A DNA stretch of 32,523 bases from Flavobacteriales bacterium (GTDB lineage: Bacteria > Bacteroidota > Bacteroidia > Flavobacteriales > BACL11). Both the position numbers and the translations under genes were made by a program. Position 1 is the stretch's first letter. Every line of letters starts with the position of its first letter. The stretch is taken from positions 1 through 32,523 of the forward strand of contig NZWX01000050.1 in NCBI GenBank assembly GCA_002697625.1, in the 5' to 3' direction. Below are positions 7,710 through 14,535 of this stretch, piece after piece. The notes under the pieces were generated by a model that was given only the letters and a program-made list of their open reading frames with translations, made no database searches and was not told the origin of the DNA.

Positions 7710-8687
7710 ATGAGAATTGTATTTTTCGGGACACCAGGATTTGCAGCTAAAAACTTAAGTTTTCTACATGAAAAAGGAATAAATATAATCTCTGTTGTAA
7801 GTGCTCCAGACAAGCCAAAAGGAAGAGGAAAAAAAATAATTTCCACAGATGTAAAACTAAAATCTAATGAATTAAATATTGAGGTGAAAACTCCATCATC
7901 TTTAAAAGATGAAAATTTTATTACAGAATTAAGATCATTAGAAGCAGACCTTTTTGTTGTAGTTGCCTTTAGGATGTTACCCAAAGAAGTCTGGACTATA
8001 CCAAAGATGGGAACTATAAATTTACATACCTCTCTACTTCCAAATTACAGAGGAGCAGCTCCTATAAACAGAGTTCTGATTAATGGAGAGAGAGAAACAG
8101 GTATAACTACATTTTTTATTGATGAAAAAATAGATTGTGGAGACATAATTCAACAAGAGAAAGTGGTTTTAACTAAAAATACAACTGCTGCACAATTACA
8201 CAACATATTAATGAATAAAGGATCCAAACTTTTGTATTCTAGTATTAAAAATATTGAAAATAAAACTATTTCTCCAATAATACAAAATCAAGATTTAGCA
8301 GTTAAAAATGCATCTAAATTATCCAAGGAATTAACTAAAATTGATTGGACTAAAGATTCTGTAGAAATACATAATTTAATAAGAGGATTATCTCCTGTTT
8401 TAAATAAAGATAAAACTCTAAAAGATGTAGCAATTTGCCCTTCTTCTTGGTTTGTTCTAAAAAATGAAGAAGGTAAGGAAATGAGGGTCAAACTTCTATT
8501 AAGCAGACATTCATCAGAAACAAATGTATCCGGAACCTTAGAATCAGATCAGAAAACCTATTTAAAGGTTAATTTAAATAAAGGAAGTATCTATATTGAA
8601 AAATTACAAGTTGCTGGAAAAAATGCAATGAACATTTCTCAATTTCTATCAGGAAATAAGGTAAATGATAAATGGACAGTATCCTAA
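7710..8687 (+). CDS. fmt: Methionyl-tRNA formyltransferase
   Basis: A 325-residue enzyme that formylates Met-tRNAfMet with 10-formyltetrahydrofolate for translation initiation. The N-terminal Rossmann-like domain starts MRIVFFGTPGFA. The catalytic trio Asn104, His106 and Asp142 is present in INLHTSLLPNYRGAAPI and the IDCGDI segment, corresponding to Asn108/His110/Asp146 of the E. coli enzyme. A C-terminal tRNA-binding barrel follows (about 215-325). Length is typical. The start is fixed by the MRIVFFGT motif. Its last 16 bp overlap the trmH-like gene in another frame, so the two are probably co-transcribed and translationally linked. Fmt after recQ is, from memory, a recurrent flavobacterial arrangement. 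Confidence 0.95.
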   Translation: MRIVFFGTPGFAAKNLSFLHEKGINIISVVSAPDKPKGRGKKIISTDVKLKSNELNIEVKTPSSLKDENFITELRSLEADLFVVVAFRMLPKEVWTIPKMGTINLHTSLLPNYRGAAPINRVLINGERETGITTFFIDEKIDCGDIIQQEKVVLTKNTTAAQLHNILMNKGSKLLYSSIKNIENKTISPIIQNQDLAVKNASKLSKELTKIDWTKDSVEIHNLIRGLSPVLNKDKTLKDVAICPSSWFVLKNEEGKEMRVKLLLSRHSSETNVSGTLESDQKTYLKVNLNKGSIYIEKLQVAGKNAMNISQFLSGNKVNDKWTVS

Positions 8688-9361
8688 AAATTGAATTAAT
8701 AGAATATTTAAAATCTTTTGTAACAGAAGAAAGGATTAAGTTATTTGAAAAAAAATTAGCACATAGAAGTAAGAAACTCACTCTAGTACTAGAAGATGTA
8801 TTCCAATCTAGAAATATTAGCGCAGCAATGCGGTCTGTAGATTGTTTTGGACTACAAGATATCCATATTATTGAAAATAAAAATGAATTTGTTTCTGACA
8901 AAACAGTATCATTAGGATCTCGTAAATGGTTAAATGTTATACAACATAATAAGAAAAAAAATAACACTTCTGATTGTATAAAAAGACTCCAAAAGGAAGG
9001 GTATCAAATTATTGCAACAACACCACACGAGCCGGATATCAGTTTAGATGAAGTAGATATAGAAAACAATAAAATTGCTATCCTATTAGGTACAGAACTT
9101 ACAGGTCTTTCTGATAAAGCATTACAACTAGCTGATAAAAAGATGAGAATAAATATGTACGGATTTACCGAAAGTCTAAACATCTCTGTTGCCGCTGCAA
9201 TTTGTTGTCAAAACTTAAGTAATCGAATGAGAAGAAAAGATGATAGTTGGAGAATAAAGGAAGAAGAGAAATTAGATATCATGTTAAACTGGTTGCGAAA
9301 CACTATTAAATCCTCTTCAGAAATTGAGATAGATTTCATAAGAAAAAGAGATAATTTTTAA
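8672..9361 (+). CDS. trmH: TrmH/SpoU family RNA 2'-O-methyltransferase
   Basis: A 229-residue SPOUT methyltransferase, most like tRNA (guanosine-18-2'-O)-methyltransferase. Motif 1 has NISAAMR (Asn48, catalytic-type Arg54). Motif 2 is ILLGTELTGLS (about 137-147), and motif 3 is MYGFTESLNISVAAAI (162-177), forming the SAM-binding trefoil knot. An N-terminal helix and a basic C-terminal tail (RMRRKDDSWR) fit tRNA binding and match TrmH rather than the rRNA enzyme RlmB, which carries an N-terminal substrate-binding domain absent here. The ATG lies inside the fmt coding end (16-bp overlap), which makes translational coupling likely. The specific target (G18) is inferred from family. Confidence 0.85.
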   Translation: MDSILKIELIEYLKSFVTEERIKLFEKKLAHRSKKLTLVLEDVFQSRNISAAMRSVDCFGLQDIHIIENKNEFVSDKTVSLGSRKWLNVIQHNKKKNNTSDCIKRLQKEGYQIIATTPHEPDISLDEVDIENNKIAILLGTELTGLSDKALQLADKKMRINMYGFTESLNISVAAAICCQNLSNRMRRKDDSWRIKEEEKLDIMLNWLRNTIKSSSEIEIDFIRKRDNF

Positions 9362-9366
9362 TTTAC

Positions 9367-9374
9367 TATCTTTG
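9367..9374 (+). promoter_or_regulatory. Promoter -7 element of the THX gene
   Basis: TATCTTTG, exact TAnnTTTG match, sits just after the trmH stop and 23 nt before the next ATG. The -33 side is AT-only without TTTG. Confidence 0.6.
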
Positions 9375-9397
9375 CTTGAAATAATAAAAATTAAATT

Positions 9398-9583
9398 ATG
9401 GGGAGAGGAGATAAAAAAACAAAAAAAGGAAAACGTTTCGCTGGTTCCTATGGTAGAGTCAGAGTTAGAAAAACAGATACAGAAAAATTTGTGGAAAAAG
9501 TACAAGAAACAAAAGATAAAATAAAAACAACTCCAAAGAAAAAAACTACTACTAAGAAAAAAACAAGTAAAAAAGAAGAATAA
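9398..9583 (+). CDS. Small ribosomal subunit protein THX family, with Lys-rich tail
   Basis: A 61-residue, very basic protein. Residues 1-25 (MGRGDKKTKKGKRFAGSYGR and following VRVRK) match the THX family, a short peptide that sits in the head of the 30S subunit and stabilises 16S rRNA in Thermus and in many Bacteroidota. Residues about 40-61 form a low-complexity Lys/Thr tail ending in Glu, absent from the minimal 25-30 residue THX. It has its own promoter and a hairpin terminator, so it appears monocistronic, as expected for a highly expressed ribosomal gene. The tail may contact rRNA; that is inference. Confidence 0.8.
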   Translation: MGRGDKKTKKGKRFAGSYGRVRVRKTDTEKFVEKVQETKDKIKTTPKKKTTTKKKTSKKEE

Positions 9584-9601
9584 GTTTCTAGAATTTTATT
9601 G

Positions 9602-9640
9602 AAAAGAGGTTGTTCCTTAAGGGGATAGCCTTTCTTTTTT
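9602..9640. terminator. Bidirectional hairpin terminator overlapping the pdxH stop codon
   Basis: Ten pairs (9608-9617 with 9621-9630, including four G-U) close on a 3-nt loop (TAA). The right side is followed by TTTCTTTTTT for the forward THX transcript. The left flank GAAAAG gives a shorter T-run for the reverse pdxH transcript. The pdxH stop codon lies in the loop, so the hairpin encodes the conserved RLSP end of PdxH. Confidence 0.65.
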
Positions 9641-10261
9641 CCATATATTGTCCAGCTTTGTATATAATAGTCTATCATGCAATCTTGATGGTCTTCCCTG
9701 CCAAAATTCAATTTTTTCAGGAATAATACAATATCCTCCCCAATTGATAGGTCTTTCAACATCTTTTCCCTTAAATTTATTCTCCACTTTTGCTTTTTTG
9801 TCATTAAAATCTTCATTTAAATCAACCACAGAGCTTTGTTTAGATACCCAAGCTCCTAGTTGACTCGATCTAGGCCTACTACTGAAATAATTATCAGACA
9901 TATTATCTGAAACCTTAATTGCTTTACCAACAATTCTGACTTGTTTTTCTAATTTTTGCCAAAAGAAGTTTGCAGAAACTAAATTATTTAACTCTATATC
10001 TTTTGCTTTTGAACTATTAAAATTTGTATAAAAAGTAAATCCATTCGTATCTAAACCTCTTAGCAAAACTACTCTTGAATTTGGAATAGAATCTGGTGAA
10101 ACAGTAGACAACACAAAGCATATTGCATTGTTTTTATCTATATCTAAAGCTAAATTTAACCAAGAATCGAATAATTTTAAAGGGTTATCTGGAGATGCTG
10201 CAAAATTAATCTTTGATTTATCAAAATCCTCTCTAATATTTTTTATGTTATTTGATGGCAT
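9617..10261 (-). CDS. pdxH: Pyridoxamine 5'-phosphate oxidase
   Basis: A 214-residue FMN enzyme making pyridoxal 5'-phosphate from pyridoxamine or pyridoxine phosphate. The split-barrel flavin motifs are all visible: SRVVLLRG (62-69), FYTNFNSSKAKD (77-88, FMN phosphate contact), FFWQKLEKQVRIVG, SRPRSSQLGAW, and near the C-terminus FWQGRPSRLHDR and ERLSP, the canonical substrate-binding end. Length is standard. The start is supported by a -7 element 8 nt upstream. It makes the cofactor used by the aminotransferase at 420-1247, though the two are not linked. It lies behind a PlsC-type gene on the same strand, separated by 23 bp that hold its own promoter. Confidence 0.95.
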   Translation of the reverse strand: MPSNNIKNIREDFDKSKINFAASPDNPLKLFDSWLNLALDIDKNNAICFVLSTVSPDSIPNSRVVLLRGLDTNGFTFYTNFNSSKAKDIELNNLVSANFFWQKLEKQVRIVGKAIKVSDNMSDNYFSSRPRSSQLGAWVSKQSSVVDLNEDFNDKKAKVENKFKGKDVERPINWGGYCIIPEKIEFWQGRPSRLHDRLLYTKLDNIWKKERLSP

Positions 10262-10269
10262 ATTAAAAA

Positions 10270-10277
10270 CAAAAGTA
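10270..10277 (-). promoter_or_regulatory. Promoter -7 element of pdxH
   Basis: On the reverse strand this reads TACTTTTG, an exact TAnnTTTG match. Only 8 nt separate it from the pdxH ATG, so the mRNA should have almost no leader. Confidence 0.5.
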
Positions 10278-10284
10278 CAATAAT

Positions 10285-10836
10285 TTAGAAAATTTTAGGA
10301 TTATAAAACTCAGGTATTTTACCAACAGCATCTACATATTGGGTTTCAATAAATCTCATATCCTTCTCTATATCTCCTGTAGGTTTAAACTCTAAAAATA
10401 CGCCTATTTCCTTTTTCTTATAATTCATCTTTAAAAGTAGAATTGGAATGTTTGATTTTACTGCAATATAATAAAATCCGGTTTTCCATTTTTCAACTCT
10501 ATTTCTAGTTCCTTCAGGAGATATCCCTAAAATAAATTTCTCTGAAGAATTATAAATATCGGAAATCTGTTCTACAATATTATTTTTAGAATGTCGATAT
10601 ATCGGAATGCCACCATTCCATCTAAAAAGAGTTCCTATAACTGGTAAAAATAATTCACTTTTTATAAGATACTTTGGGACAATACCAATTATATATGCAT
10701 AGCATCTTCCTATTAGAAAATCCCAATTGGATGTATGAGGAGCAGCTATTACCAAACATTTATCAGGGTATTTTAAGTGTCCTACTACTTTCCACCCCAT
10801 AATCCAGAATATAAATTTTGATATTATCTTTCTCAT
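10285..10836 (-). CDS. PlsC-type 1-acylglycerol-3-phosphate O-acyltransferase family protein
   Basis: A 183-residue membrane-associated acyltransferase. The HX4D catalytic motif is His34-TSNW-Asp39, and the acyl-acceptor phosphate motif is SPEGTR (106-111, Glu108, Arg111). WNGGIPIYR (73-81) corresponds to motif II. A hydrophobic N-terminal helix (about 5-15) anchors it to the inner membrane. It is shorter than E. coli PlsC (about 245 residues) and belongs to the small Bacteroidota group whose acceptor (lysophosphatidate or another lipid) is not certain. It lies upstream of pdxH on the same strand and divergent from the coiled-coil protein gene at 10920. Confidence 0.8.
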   Translation of the reverse strand: MRKIISKFIFWIMGWKVVGHLKYPDKCLVIAAPHTSNWDFLIGRCYAYIIGIVPKYLIKSELFLPVIGTLFRWNGGIPIYRHSKNNIVEQISDIYNSSEKFILGISPEGTRNRVEKWKTGFYYIAVKSNIPILLLKMNYKKKEIGVFLEFKPTGDIEKDMRFIETQYVDAVGKIPEFYNPKIF

Positions 10837-10891
10837 AAATATTATTTTTTACAAAGTAAAGAACAAATTCTAATATTTTTATGAAAAATTG

Positions 10892-10899
10892 TAGATTTG
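10892..10899 (+). promoter_or_regulatory. Promoter -7 element of the coiled-coil protein / DUF3822 / rsmD operon
   Basis: TAGATTTG, exact TAnnTTTG match, ends 20 nt before the ATG at 10920. No clear -33 TTTG. Between it and the gene lies a 3-codon reading frame, ATG AGT AAA TGA, whose stop overlaps the main start codon. Confidence 0.5.
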
Positions 10900-10919
10900 C
10901 CAAAACAAAAAATGAGTAA

Positions 10920-12629
10920 ATGAAATCTACTATTATTAAAATCACTCTTTGGGTTATAATTATCTTTCTTGCTTATTTCGGACTTTACGGGAATATTACA
11001 AACGAAATACACGTAAGAAAAGTAATGGATGAGAGAAAGTCTGAAAATATCCAAAGATTAAAAGATTTAAGAGAAGTTCAATTAGAATATAAAAGACAAA
11101 ATGGAACTTATACAGAATATCCTGATAGTTTAATTCACTTTTTATTTAATACTGATATTGAATTTGTAAATTCGGAAAAAGCTGACGCAGACTCTATTGC
11201 TGAGGATATGGACAAATGGAACAGAATTCAAAACAGAATGGTAAGGAATTTGATTAATCCTAAAAAAGAAGCTCAAAGAATATACAAAGAAAAAGGTGGA
11301 GATTGGAAAATATTAACTGAACAACAAAAAATTGATAAAGGATATATAGCGGTAGATTATTACATAGCTCATGAGTTAGCCTTTACAGAAAAATATAAAA
11401 ACACTAGAAATGACAGCTACAGTATTAACACGGAAAGTCTAAGTAACATATCTAGAGTTTACTCTCAACAAAAATCATATTCCAATTTCAAATCTGAATT
11501 TAGTAACTTTGAAGAAAGTGTTATCAATAAAATAGATGCAAATAATGTACACTCTAATATCAACAGTAATTTTTCCTCTATATTTGATTTAGATACAAAT
11601 ACAAATATCTCCATAGAAAATCTAAAGGATGTTATCAAGAAGAATAAAAAAGAGATTTCTTTATTAAAATCAAGCATCTCGGAATCACAGGACAAACAAG
11701 ATAATGCAGAAGGTATGATTAGATCTGCGATTCATCAAAGAAATACATATACTGAAACAATAGGATCGGATTTAATATTAAAAGTAAGAGAGAAAGCAAG
11801 TAAGAAAGCGGAAAAAGGGAAAGTATTAAAAGGTAGAAAAGGAATAATATTTTCCATTATATCATCTCAGGACTCCACAGAAAAAGTAAATAAAGAACTC
11901 GTAAGTAGTTGTAAAAATAACATATCGAAATTTGAGAATGAGATAAATGCTAGAGAAAAACTAATAAAAATTATTGAAAAGAATTATCAAGCGATTTTAG
12001 ATGTTAGTGTAATGCAAAATCAGTACAATATCTTTAATGGTTCTGATAATAGTAGTTTTGACTCCTTATCAGATTACACAATAAATGAGGAAATAAAGAT
12101 TACAACAACATTAAAAAAAGGAACTTATACTATTCCTACACATCCGCATATTTGGAAACAAGCCAGACTGCAGGCAGATTATTTAGTAGAACAAACAATA
12201 GATGAAGAAATGCTTACAAAAATTAAAAAGAAATATACTGAATCTGGAGGAAATTTTAGAGATTTAACAACTGAAGAAGGTTATGCAAGAGGTTTAATTA
12301 CAACAGTTATTCATCCTGTTCAAGAAGTAATTTTTGATAATATTTATATGAAAAACAGAATGGATGTACCTTTAAATCTAGATAGTATAACTTACATTCC
12401 ACATACTACAATGAGGTACGACTTTGCTACAAAGGAATACCACCCGAACCTGATGGAGCAAGCGCAAGGTGAAATTGATAAATATTATTTCAGGATTTCT
12501 ACTAGTTATGATAATATATTTTTTGGAATGGATGATGAAAATGAAATTCTGAGAAAAAATGGTGAAAGAGAAAATATCCAAGTTGGTTCGTTAGAGAAAA
12601 CAATAACAAATGGAAATTGGGGGGAATAA
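10920..12629 (+). CDS. Membrane-anchored coiled-coil protein, internally duplicated; Bacteroidota family of unknown function
   Basis: A 569-residue protein I do not assign to a named family. Residues 5-24 are a membrane anchor or signal. RLKDLREVQLEYKRQNGTYTEYPDSLIHFL (46-75 in total) has the look of a pseudopilin-like segment (Arg-Leu-Lys, Gln, Tyr-Lys, Asn-Gly). The end carries IFDNIYMKNR (471-480), TYIPH (491-495) and IQVGSLEKTITNGNWGE at 553-569. Residues about 190-365 are a polar, Lys/Glu/Asn/Ser-rich region predicted to be largely coiled coil. Two segments resemble each other: 99-160 (GGDWKILTEQQKIDKGYI) and 411-476 (GGNFRDLTTEEGYARGLI), suggesting an internal duplication around the coiled coil. 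It overlaps the DUF3822 gene by 20 bp. Function unknown; an envelope role is likely. Confidence 0.7.
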   Translation: MKSTIIKITLWVIIIFLAYFGLYGNITNEIHVRKVMDERKSENIQRLKDLREVQLEYKRQNGTYTEYPDSLIHFLFNTDIEFVNSEKADADSIAEDMDKWNRIQNRMVRNLINPKKEAQRIYKEKGGDWKILTEQQKIDKGYIAVDYYIAHELAFTEKYKNTRNDSYSINTESLSNISRVYSQQKSYSNFKSEFSNFEESVINKIDANNVHSNINSNFSSIFDLDTNTNISIENLKDVIKKNKKEISLLKSSISESQDKQDNAEGMIRSAIHQRNTYTETIGSDLILKVREKASKKAEKGKVLKGRKGIIFSIISSQDSTEKVNKELVSSCKNNISKFENEINAREKLIKIIEKNYQAILDVSVMQNQYNIFNGSDNSSFDSLSDYTINEEIKITTTLKKGTYTIPTHPHIWKQARLQADYLVEQTIDEEMLTKIKKKYTESGGNFRDLTTEEGYARGLITTVIHPVQEVIFDNIYMKNRMDVPLNLDSITYIPHTTMRYDFATKEYHPNLMEQAQGEIDKYYFRISTSYDNIFFGMDDENEILRKNGERENIQVGSLEKTITNGNWGE

Positions 12630-13425
12630 TATAAGTTCCTTTTCACCTGAAGAAAATCACCTTTCAATAGAATTATCTTCTGAAAGAATAAGCTACAGTT
12701 TACTTAATACTAATAACTTGAAATATTTTTATTTCAAGTCTGTTTCTGCAACTGAAAATAATTCTATTGTAAATATCATTAGTTCTGAAGAAGGATTAAA
12801 ACAAGAATACTCATCTAGTTCAATTTCTTATAAAGACTTTCCTTCTACCCTAATTCCTAACGAATTATATAAAGAAGAAGAAAAAAGTAAATATCTAGAG
12901 TTTGTTAAAGGCAATCTAGAGTCCATAAAAACAGATGTAATTCATCAAATAGATTCTACAATAATTTATTCGGTGGGTAAAGATATTGAAAATGTTATCA
13001 ATCAGATACAGCCTAAAATAAGTGAGAAAAACAGTACTAATGTTTCTATCTGTCAACTTATAAAACAATACGGGAACATAAAGGAAAAAACTGCTTTTAT
13101 ATTTGTAGATAAAAACAATATTGAACTGATTGTGCTAGAGAAAGGAATACTAATCTTTCAGAACTATTTTACAGTTTCGAGTAGCACCGATATATTATAC
13201 TACACGCTTTTCTGTTTTGACCAATTAAACCTAGATACTCACAAAAATGAATTATTTCTATTTGGGGAAATATCAAAAGGAGATGAAAACTATTCTTTAT
13301 TATACGACTATATCAGAAATATAAAATTTGGAGAGATTAGTAGTTCCTTATCCTTTACTAAAGAATTAACAATGCTATCGAAGCATAAATATTTCACCCT
13401 CTATTCTCAATTGTTGTGCGTATAA
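12610..13425 (+). CDS. DUF3822 family protein
   Basis: A 271-residue protein of the Bacteroidota-specific DUF3822 family. Visible features are FPSTLIPNELYKEEEKSKYL (77-96), a family-like stretch, and repeated beta-rich segments (AFIFVDKNNIELIVLEKG, ILIFQNYFTVSS, NELFLFGEI) that fit an actin/hexokinase-like fold. No signal peptide is present, so it should be cytoplasmic. It overlaps the upstream coiled-coil gene by 20 bp and the downstream rsmD by 10 bp, strongly suggesting translational coupling. Its recurrent location before rsmD and coaD is, from memory, the main clue to function, which remains unknown. Confidence 0.75.
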   Translation: MEIGGNNISSFSPEENHLSIELSSERISYSLLNTNNLKYFYFKSVSATENNSIVNIISSEEGLKQEYSSSSISYKDFPSTLIPNELYKEEEKSKYLEFVKGNLESIKTDVIHQIDSTIIYSVGKDIENVINQIQPKISEKNSTNVSICQLIKQYGNIKEKTAFIFVDKNNIELIVLEKGILIFQNYFTVSSSTDILYYTLFCFDQLNLDTHKNELFLFGEISKGDENYSLLYDYIRNIKFGEISSSLSFTKELTMLSKHKYFTLYSQLLCV

Positions 13426-13940
13426 TTTCAGGAAAACACAAATCAAAAAAAATAATTGCTCCACATAATTTATCTGTAAGACCCACAACCGACAGAGCTA
13501 AGGAAGCTTTATTTAATATTTTGAATAATAGATATTACTTTGATGGAAAAAATGTGTTGGACTTATTTTCAGGAACAGGAAATATTAGCTACGAATTTGC
13601 TTCTAGAGGAATTGAAGAAATAATTTCAGTAGATAGGAATTACAATTGTATTAAATTTATTGACTCAACTTCTAAAGAGTTAAAAATGAATATTTCTACC
13701 ATAAAATCTGATGGTTTGTCTTTCTTGAAAAATTGCAAAAAACAATTTAATTTTATTTTTGCAGACCCTCCTTATAATTATGATAATTATTCAGAAATAG
13801 TAAGTCTTGTAAAAGAGAATAATTTGGTAAAAAAAGACGGTTGCTTAATTATAGAACACGATAATACTACATCTTTTAACGATAATAATATAGAAATCAA
13901 AAAATACGGAGCAGTACACTTTAGTCTTTTCTCATTTTAA
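13416..13940 (+). CDS. rsmD: 16S rRNA (guanine-966-N2)-methyltransferase RsmD
   Basis: A 174-residue SAM-dependent methyltransferase for G966 of 16S rRNA. The N-terminal RIISGKHKSKKI and RPTTDRAKEALFNIL are the RsmD signature. VLDLFSGTGNISYEFASRG (47-65) is the SAM site, and ADPPY (116-120) is the catalytic (D/N)PPY motif. The start is GTG at 13416, chosen because it places Met directly before RIISGK as in the family; no ATG in frame keeps that motif. It overlaps DUF3822 by 10 bp. Length is slightly short, ending about 20 residues after the last strand, but nothing essential is missing. Confidence 0.92.
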   Translation: MRIISGKHKSKKIIAPHNLSVRPTTDRAKEALFNILNNRYYFDGKNVLDLFSGTGNISYEFASRGIEEIISVDRNYNCIKFIDSTSKELKMNISTIKSDGLSFLKNCKKQFNFIFADPPYNYDNYSEIVSLVKENNLVKKDGCLIIEHDNTTSFNDNNIEIKKYGAVHFSLFSF

Positions 13941-13945
13941 TTACT

Positions 13946-13953
13946 TATTTTTG
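13946..13953 (+). promoter_or_regulatory. Leaderless-type promoter element of coaD
   Basis: TATTTTTG, exact TAnnTTTG match, sits in the 18-bp rsmD-coaD gap and ends 5 nt before the ATG, so transcription should begin at or near the start codon. Confidence 0.5.
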
Positions 13954-13958
13954 GACTT

Positions 13959-14417
13959 ATGAATAAAATAGCAGTCTTTCCTGGATCATTTTCCCCTTTT
14001 ACTTTAGGACACAAATCTATAGTAGATAGAGCTCTTCCTTTATTTGACAAAATAATAATTGCTATTGGTATTAACTCAGAAAAAAAGGAGTACTTTTCTG
14101 TAGAAGAAAGAAAACAGTGGATACAGAAGGTTTACAAATCTAATTCAAAACTTGAAGTACAGTTTTATGAAGGGCTTACGGTAGATTTCTGTGAGAAAGT
14201 TGGAGCTAATTATATACTTAGAGGACTGAGAGATTCTCATGATTTTAAATATGAAAAGAATATAGCTCACACCAATACAGATTTAAATGATGAAGTTGAA
14301 ACTATTTTTTTTATAACTCCTACTGAAATCTCTCATCTCTCCTCTTCTATAATCCGTGATATTATAAAGAATGGAGGAGATGTAAGTCAATTTTTACCAA
14401 AAGAAATTGATTTGTAG
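13959..14417 (+). CDS. coaD: Phosphopantetheine adenylyltransferase
   Basis: A 152-residue nucleotidyltransferase for the penultimate step of coenzyme A synthesis (ATP plus 4'-phosphopantetheine to dephospho-CoA). The nucleotide-binding motif is PGSFSPFTLGH (8-18), with TxGH at 15-18. The usual Asp of PGSFDP is Ser12 here. RGLRDSHDFKYE (88-99) binds substrate, and ISHLSSSIIRD (124-134) holds the C-terminal SSS/TxIR motif. Length is slightly below the usual 160. It follows rsmD by 18 bp, the common bacterial rsmD-coaD order. The stop codon is the first element of a long GC-rich hairpin structure. Confidence 0.95.
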   Translation: MNKIAVFPGSFSPFTLGHKSIVDRALPLFDKIIIAIGINSEKKEYFSVEERKQWIQKVYKSNSKLEVQFYEGLTVDFCEKVGANYILRGLRDSHDFKYEKNIAHTNTDLNDEVETIFFITPTEISHLSSSIIRDIIKNGGDVSQFLPKEIDL

Positions 14418-14487
14418 GGGTCGGATCCTGCTAGGCAGAGGTATTATCAAACTTAGTAAAACAGTTCGAAATAATAACCGTGACCCC
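14417..14487 (+). ncRNA. Candidate structured RNA element at the coaD 3' end
   Basis: About 71 nt, markedly richer in G+C than all flanking DNA. An outer helix GGGGTC / GACCCC closes a junction with two internal hairpins: CTGC-TAG-GCAG, and GGTATTAT paired with ATAATAACC (one bulge), which itself contains AACT / AGTT. All three helices nest without conflict. It starts at the G of the coaD stop codon. The following sequence (AATCTTTTCCC) is only a weak T-run, so it is not a simple terminator. I cannot match it to a known RNA family. Coordinates are good to about one base. Confidence 0.4.
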
Positions 14488-14523
14488 AATCTTTTCCCTT
14501 CATAATTTCCTATAAATTTTCTG

Positions 14524-14531
14524 TATTATTG
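14524..14531 (+). promoter_or_regulatory. Possible promoter element of the small barrel gene
   Basis: TATTATTG is one mismatch from TAnnTTTG and identical to the element before the secreted hydrolase-fold gene. It ends 4 nt before the ATG. Confidence 0.3.
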
Positions 14532-14535
14532 TAGT

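Noticed and set aside
7700-7984. Reverse-strand open frame opposite fmt (and similar ones opposite recQ, trmH, pdxH and the glycan genes)
   Set aside because: These lie opposite clearly conserved genes, have no recognisable motifs or promoters, and their composition is that expected of antisense frames in AT-rich DNA.
14417-14487. tRNA gene suggested by the length, closing GGGGTC/GACCCC helix and a TTCGAA stretch
   Set aside because: The bases flanking TTCGAA do not pair as a T-arm, there is no proper D-arm spacing or anticodon stem, and the strongest inner helix crosses where a T-arm should be.
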